Source: JBMOUD01 sp049319665 (GTDB lineage: Bacteria; Pseudomonadota; Gammaproteobacteria; Enterobacterales; Enterobacteriaceae). From it: 64,000 nt of DNA. The notes below the pieces were generated by a model. The model did not search any database, had not been told where the DNA came from, and was given only the letters and a program-made list of their open reading frames with translations. Each line of letters opens with the position of its first letter. Positions within the stretch are counted from its first letter, which is position 1. The translations under genes were made by a program, and so were the position numbers. The DNA lies in NCBI RefSeq assembly GCF_049319665.1, contig NZ_JBMOUD010000010.1, positions 121,276 through 185,275 on the forward strand, written 5' to 3'. Below, in pieces: positions 59,793-64,000 of this stretch.

Positions 59793-60470
59793 ATGCGGAT
59801 ACTGGTTATTGAAGATGATGTCAGCACTGGCGACTACCTGAAAAAGGGCTTGGGTGAGGCGGGTTATCGGGTCGATTTGGCCCGCAACGGCGCTGATGGC
59901 CTGTTCATGGCGCTAGAGGAGAATTACGACGCCATTATTTTGGATGTTATGTTGCCAGGATTGAATGGCTGGCAAGTGATGGAAGTCCTGCGCAAAAAAA
60001 GTGATGTGCCGGTACTGTTTTTGACCGCTCGCGATGAAGTACAGGACCGTATCCACGGGCTTGAACTAGGTGCTGATGATTATCTGGTAAAGCCTTTCTC
60101 TTTTACCGAGTTGATGTTGCGTATCCGTACTTTACTGCGTCGTGGCACGGTACGTGAAGCCGATACTTATGCGATTGCCGATCTGTATTTAGATGTGTTG
60201 CGCCGCAAAGTGACGAGAATGGAAACCGTAATTCCTTTAACCAATAAAGAATTTATGTTGCTGCATTTGCTGATGCGTCGTGAAGGCGAAGTGTTATCGC
60301 GTACCATGATCGCCTCGCAGGTCTGGGACATGAACTTTGATAGTGATACCAACGTGGTGGATGTCGCCATAAAACGTCTGCGGGCCAAAATTGACCGTGC
60401 TTTTGATGTGAAGCTGATTCATACGGTGCGTGGTATTGGCTATGTCTGTGAAGTACGTGATTATGAGTAA
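59793..60470 (+). CDS. hprR: OmpR-family response regulator (HprR/CusR type)
   Basis: A 225-residue response regulator. The receiver has Asp8/Asp9 and phospho-acceptor Asp51 (DAIILDVMLPGLNG), Thr and Lys (FLTARD; LVKPFSF). The winged-helix DNA-binding domain (LTNKEFMLLHLLMRREGEVL to VRGIGYVCEV) is complete. It is the heavy-metal/HprR type by alignment. HprRS (YedWV) responds to hydrogen peroxide or hypochlorous acid and controls msrPQ; CusRS responds to copper. The adjacent MsrP-like operon favours HprR, but the name is provisional. It overlaps the sensor kinase gene by 8 nt. Confidence 0.82.
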   Translation: MRILVIEDDVSTGDYLKKGLGEAGYRVDLARNGADGLFMALEENYDAIILDVMLPGLNGWQVMEVLRKKSDVPVLFLTARDEVQDRIHGLELGADDYLVKPFSFTELMLRIRTLLRRGTVREADTYAIADLYLDVLRRKVTRMETVIPLTNKEFMLLHLLMRREGEVLSRTMIASQVWDMNFDSDTNVVDVAIKRLRAKIDRAFDVKLIHTVRGIGYVCEVRDYE

Positions 60471-61890
60471 TCTCTTCGGCAGCCAATCGCCTGGACGCGG
60501 ATTATCCCTTACCCTCAGATCGGCACTGTTATTCGCCTTGCTTGCTTCTATGGTGGTCAGCGCGGTAGGGATTTATCTTTATTACGCCATGAAAGACGAG
60601 ATGACGCATCGCGGCGAGGCGCAGTTGAGCGGTCGCGTGGAGTATTTCCGGCGTTTGCTCGCCAAAGATTTTCCGTTACCTGAGCTGAGCCATAATCCCA
60701 GTCTATTTGAGAATATGCTGGGTAATGAGCAGGATATTTTACGTTTCAACGTGCTAGGTCAGTCCGCTCTCATTAATGTTAATCCTTCCGGTTTGGTCTT
60801 GCCCGATATTGTGCCGGTCGTTGAAGACCAACTTATTTCAGCGAAAAGCATTCATTACCTTGATGCGCCAGACGGCACGCCGGTTATGTTTACTGCGGCG
60901 CTGGTCAAAATGCGCGATGGTTGTATCGTCAATGTATTAGCCGCGCATTTTATGAACGGTGAAGCACGCATGCTGGCAAGATTTCGTCTGGAAATCATCT
61001 CCTCAGTGGTGATTGCTTACCTACTGATTGCTGGCCTTGGTTTTGTGGTGATCCGCCGTGGATTACATCCTTTGCGCAAGATGGCCGAAGAAGCCGCAGG
61101 TATTGATCCCACTAGCTTATCAACTCGCTTGAGCACGAATAATGCGCCGCTTGAACTCCAGCAACTGATCCTCTCTTTTAATGCCATGCTTGACCGATTA
61201 GCCGATGGTTATCAGCGTTTAACTCAGTTTTCAGCCGATTTGGCCCATGAAATCCGCACGCCGGTCGGCGCGCTGATGGGGCACTGCCAGGTGGCGTTAT
61301 ATCAAGTCCGCACCGTCGATGAATATGAAACCTTACTGGCGAATAATATGCAGGAACTCGAGCGTATTTCTCGGATGGTGGAGAATATTCTGTTTTTAGC
61401 TCGAGCGTCGCATGCGCACTCGGTGCTGACCATTGCACCCTTGGCACTGGCTTTAGAAACGCAAAGAGTGAGTGACTATTTTGAGGGGTTAGCGGAAGAA
61501 CGCGGCATCAGGTTGCATTGTCAGGGGCAAGGCACACTCTATGCCGACGCATTGTTGTTCCAGAGGGCGTTGAGTAATTTGGTTGCTAATGCAATTCATT
61601 ATGGCGATGCGCAGAGCCCGGTGAATGTGTGGGTTGAACAACACAGCAGCAATATATTAATTCACGTTGATAATCACGGCACATCCATTGCGCCAGAAAA
61701 ACTCGATAAGCTGTTTGACCGTTTTTATCGCGCTGACCCGTCACGCAGCGAAGGCGGGCATTCTAATGGTCTGGGGCTTTCTATTGTGCGGGCGATTATG
61801 GCGCTGCACCAAGGGCAGGTGACTGTGCAGAACCTGGCCGCTGGGAAAATACGTTTTACGCTGCATTTCCCTAATGTTGCGGTCAGGTAG
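60463..61890 (+). CDS. hprS: Sensor histidine kinase (HprS/CusS type)
   Basis: A 475-residue kinase: one membrane helix near 20-42, a periplasmic domain of about 130 residues, second helix (IISSVVIAYLLIAGLGFVVI), HAMP linker, dimerisation domain with the phospho-accepting His262 in DLAHEIRTPVGALMG, and an ATPase domain with NLVANAIHYG (N box), LFDRFYRADPSRSE (F box) and GLGLSIV (G box). The periplasmic domain has Cys168 (RDGCIVN) but no obvious metal cluster. It overlaps the regulator by 8 nt, so it is translationally coupled. Confidence 0.85.
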   Translation: MSNLFGSQSPGRGLSLTLRSALLFALLASMVVSAVGIYLYYAMKDEMTHRGEAQLSGRVEYFRRLLAKDFPLPELSHNPSLFENMLGNEQDILRFNVLGQSALINVNPSGLVLPDIVPVVEDQLISAKSIHYLDAPDGTPVMFTAALVKMRDGCIVNVLAAHFMNGEARMLARFRLEIISSVVIAYLLIAGLGFVVIRRGLHPLRKMAEEAAGIDPTSLSTRLSTNNAPLELQQLILSFNAMLDRLADGYQRLTQFSADLAHEIRTPVGALMGHCQVALYQVRTVDEYETLLANNMQELERISRMVENILFLARASHAHSVLTIAPLALALETQRVSDYFEGLAEERGIRLHCQGQGTLYADALLFQRALSNLVANAIHYGDAQSPVNVWVEQHSSNILIHVDNHGTSIAPEKLDKLFDRFYRADPSRSEGGHSNGLGLSIVRAIMALHQGQVTVQNLAAGKIRFTLHFPNVAVR

Positions 61891-62159
61891 ATAAGTGTAC
61901 TGCTAGCATATTGATTATAAATAAACCCTAAATGACTATAAAATAATCGATCATTTTTTGTTTATTTAAATAATTGATATGCAAGGGAATACATAAAATA
62001 TTACATCTTAACTGAGATTAAACTCGAGAAGATAGAACGAATTATCTTTTCCACCGGTCAGAGTCAGTTACCAGAGTCTACTTACATCAATACTCAAGCT
62101 TTGGTATGTGCTGAGGATATTCCATCAGCTTATATTTTGCTAAGAGCACCTACTGACCG

Positions 62160-63836
62160 ATGCAAAAATTAAGATTATTATCACAACAGAAGATTTCGCT
62201 TTTCATTGCACTTTATCTGGGAATTCTGCTTAATCTGCCGATCTTTTTCCGCCGTTATTCGCAACTGTATTACGACAATGCATTATCGATAGCCGTTGAA
62301 ATGCTGGCGATATTTTCGCTGGTTTACTTCTTGACGCAGCTATTCTCCTTCACGGGGAAAACGCTTTATCGCCTCTTACTGAGCTTGATTGTCCTGTCGT
62401 CAACGGCGGCGGGTTATTACATGATCATGTTCAACGTCAACATCGGTTATGGCATTTTAGCCTCGGCATTAGCCAGTGATTCTATCGACCTCTCTAAAGA
62501 AGCGGTGGGCACGCATTTTATTATCTGGATAGTACTGCTGAGTTTGCCGCCCATCGTATTACTGTGGGGCAGTAAAATGCCCGGTGCGGCGCTACGTGAG
62601 ACAACGCTGCGACGCGTCTCAACTAACGCCTTGTCTTTGGTTGCGGCGGCATTGTTATGCTGGGCGCCACTAAAATTGATGGGTGATGTACAGGACTCAC
62701 ACGATCGGATTAACAATCGCATGATGGCCAGCTATGGCGGCGTAGTGGCTGGTACTTACTCGCCTTCAAATTGGCTCTCAGCGTTCGGGTTGTTTGTTTA
62801 CAGCACCTACAGCAATGCTGAGGATGCGAAAAACCTGTTTGATCCAAGTAAGCATTTCACCTACGACCCACCAAAAGATGTGAATGATCTGTATGTGGTG
62901 TTCGTGATTGGTGAAAGCGCACGCCGTGACCATATGGGAATTTACGGCTATTCCCGCGATAACACGCCAAATCTGGCGAAAGAAAAAAATCTGGCTGCGC
63001 TTCAGGGCTATTCCTGTGACACGGCGACCAAGCTCTCTTTGCGCTGCATGTTTGTACGTGAAGGGGGAACAACCGACACGCCACAACGCACCTTAAAAGA
63101 GATGAATGTTTTCTCGGTATTGAAAAATGAAGGTTTCACCTCTGACCTTTATTCAATGCAAAGTGAAGCCTGGTTCTATAACCAGACCCGAGCCGTTGAC
63201 TATTCTCTACGTGAGGATATTGCCGCCGAAAAGCGTAATGTTGGCAAGCCTATCGATGACATGCTACTGATCGATGAAGTAAAAGATTCAATTACTAATC
63301 ACCCGGACGGCAAGCATCTGATTATCTTGCATACCAAAGGGTCGCATTATCTTTATTCCGAGCGTTACCCGCGCAGCTTTGCCCGTTATCAGCCGGAATG
63401 TATGGGGATTGATGATTCGTGTTCGACCGAAGAGATGGTTAACGCTTACGACAACTCGCTGCTTTACACCGATTACTTCCTCGAGCAGGTGTTTAACCAA
63501 CTGCGTAACCGTAATGCGATTGTGTTCTACGCCTCCGATCACGGAGAATCGATATCGCGCAATATGCATTTCCACGGCACCCCGCGTGACATTGCTCCAC
63601 CGGAACAACGCGCTGTGCCCATCATGGTATGGGCATCGGACAAGTTCTTATCCAACGACGACAACCGCGTCGCCTTTAACCAGCTACAACAACTGGCTAA
63701 AGACAAAACGCCGGTATCGCACGTAAAACTGTTCGACTCGATCCTGGGCTGTATCGGCTTCACCTCCCCAGACGGCGGCATCAACCAATACCGCAACTGG
63801 TGCCACACCCCGCAAATCCCCAAAGGCTCCTGGTAA
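62160..63836 (+). CDS. eptB: Kdo2-lipid A phosphoethanolamine 7''-transferase EptB
   Basis: Inner-membrane enzyme that adds phosphoethanolamine to the outer Kdo of lipopolysaccharide. The product is 558 residues (E. coli 563). Five membrane helices in the first 180 residues (LFIALYLGILLNLPIFF etc.), then the periplasmic sulfatase-like domain: VIGESARRDHMGIYGYSRDN with the metal Glu, the nucleophile Thr in SCDTATKLS (about 284-292) and YASDHGES with Asp/His ligands. It follows the hprRS operon with 269 nt between. No acid-regulated PhoP site was checked. Confidence 0.94.
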   Translation: MQKLRLLSQQKISLFIALYLGILLNLPIFFRRYSQLYYDNALSIAVEMLAIFSLVYFLTQLFSFTGKTLYRLLLSLIVLSSTAAGYYMIMFNVNIGYGILASALASDSIDLSKEAVGTHFIIWIVLLSLPPIVLLWGSKMPGAALRETTLRRVSTNALSLVAAALLCWAPLKLMGDVQDSHDRINNRMMASYGGVVAGTYSPSNWLSAFGLFVYSTYSNAEDAKNLFDPSKHFTYDPPKDVNDLYVVFVIGESARRDHMGIYGYSRDNTPNLAKEKNLAALQGYSCDTATKLSLRCMFVREGGTTDTPQRTLKEMNVFSVLKNEGFTSDLYSMQSEAWFYNQTRAVDYSLREDIAAEKRNVGKPIDDMLLIDEVKDSITNHPDGKHLIILHTKGSHYLYSERYPRSFARYQPECMGIDDSCSTEEMVNAYDNSLLYTDYFLEQVFNQLRNRNAIVFYASDHGESISRNMHFHGTPRDIAPPEQRAVPIMVWASDKFLSNDDNRVAFNQLQQLAKDKTPVSHVKLFDSILGCIGFTSPDGGINQYRNWCHTPQIPKGSW

Positions 63837-63853
63837 AAAGCAGTTTTACTCTG

Positions 63854-63940
63854 TCTGTTGACCTTGACCTTAAACAGCGCATCTTATCGGCCAAGCGAAC
63901 GAATAAGGCCAGGGGAAAGCAGACAGGGATAATGAGATGG
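63854..63940. repeat. Partial copy of family-B repeat after eptB
   Basis: TGACCTTGACCTTAAACAGC and GCATCTTATCGGCCAAGCGA and AGGGGAAAGC match, in the same order, the reverse complement of the copy at 6262-6345. It begins 18 nt after the eptB stop and runs toward the window edge. It is the third trace of this family in the window. Confidence 0.5.
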
Positions 63941-64000
63941 ACGCTCCAGCTTTCGCGGCATCTAAGTGCCAAAATGTGAGTGTTAAAACTCAAAAAGAAG

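Overview
The window looks like chromosomal DNA of an enterobacterium, most likely Yersinia or a close relative in Yersiniaceae. Reasons: nearly every housekeeping protein matches its E. coli counterpart closely in length and motifs, base composition is moderate (about half G+C by eye), ERIC repeats are frequent, and two further dispersed repeat families occupy gaps. I recall similar repeats from Yersinia genomes but could not search. No tRNA, rRNA, CRISPR array, transposase or prophage gene was recognised.

Layout. (1) 1-15.9 kb: speG (cut by the window edge), purMN, upp-uraA, hda, yfgD, bepA, bcp, gcvR, dapA-bamC, purC, ypfJ, a YeaL-family gene and tmcA. (2) 16-30 kb: ypfH, an inserted DUF3289/DUF943 pair that resembles an effector-immunity unit, ypfN, an M15 peptidase, dapE, yffB, a GNAT gene, a TPR gene, the 19-codon ypfM, acrD, a NarP-like regulator whose receiver has lost its phospho-acceptor Asp, nudK, a secreted protein and a DUF1176 protein. 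Parts 1 and 2 follow the E. coli dapA/dapE/acrD neighbourhood. (3) 30-57.3 kb: an e(P4)-type acid phosphatase, a porin, dinG, a GT-like gene, a PaiB-like gene, ybiB, yjdM, an M3 peptidase, a flavin reductase, rlmF, a PAS-PAS-MCP protein, ybiO, glnHPQ, dps, an ECF sigma/anti-sigma/fasciclin operon, a periplasmic Ntn amidase, rhtA and ompX. This follows the E. coli dinG-ompX neighbourhood with insertions. (4) 57.4-64 kb: a Tat-exported molybdoenzyme with a cytochrome b partner and a periplasmic protein, divergent from an HprRS/CusRS-type two-component system, then eptB.

How genes work together: purMN (with a PurR box) and purC make purines while upp-uraA salvage uracil; dapA and dapE make diaminopimelate, and an M15 peptidase is translationally coupled to dapE; bamC and bepA serve outer-membrane assembly; glnHPQ sits behind a sigma-54 promoter with an NtrC box about 108 bp upstream of the predicted start; the HprRS-like system and the redox operon share one perfect operator palindrome.

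The most unusual structure is a pair of 0.75-0.8 kb giant imperfect palindromes (38456-39211 and 44791-45583) with matching terminal inverted repeats. They sit exactly at gene 3' ends. Each arm that faces an incoming gene carries a conserved hairpin, and the one arm facing a gene start lacks it. They look like a mobile family of 3'-end/terminator modules.
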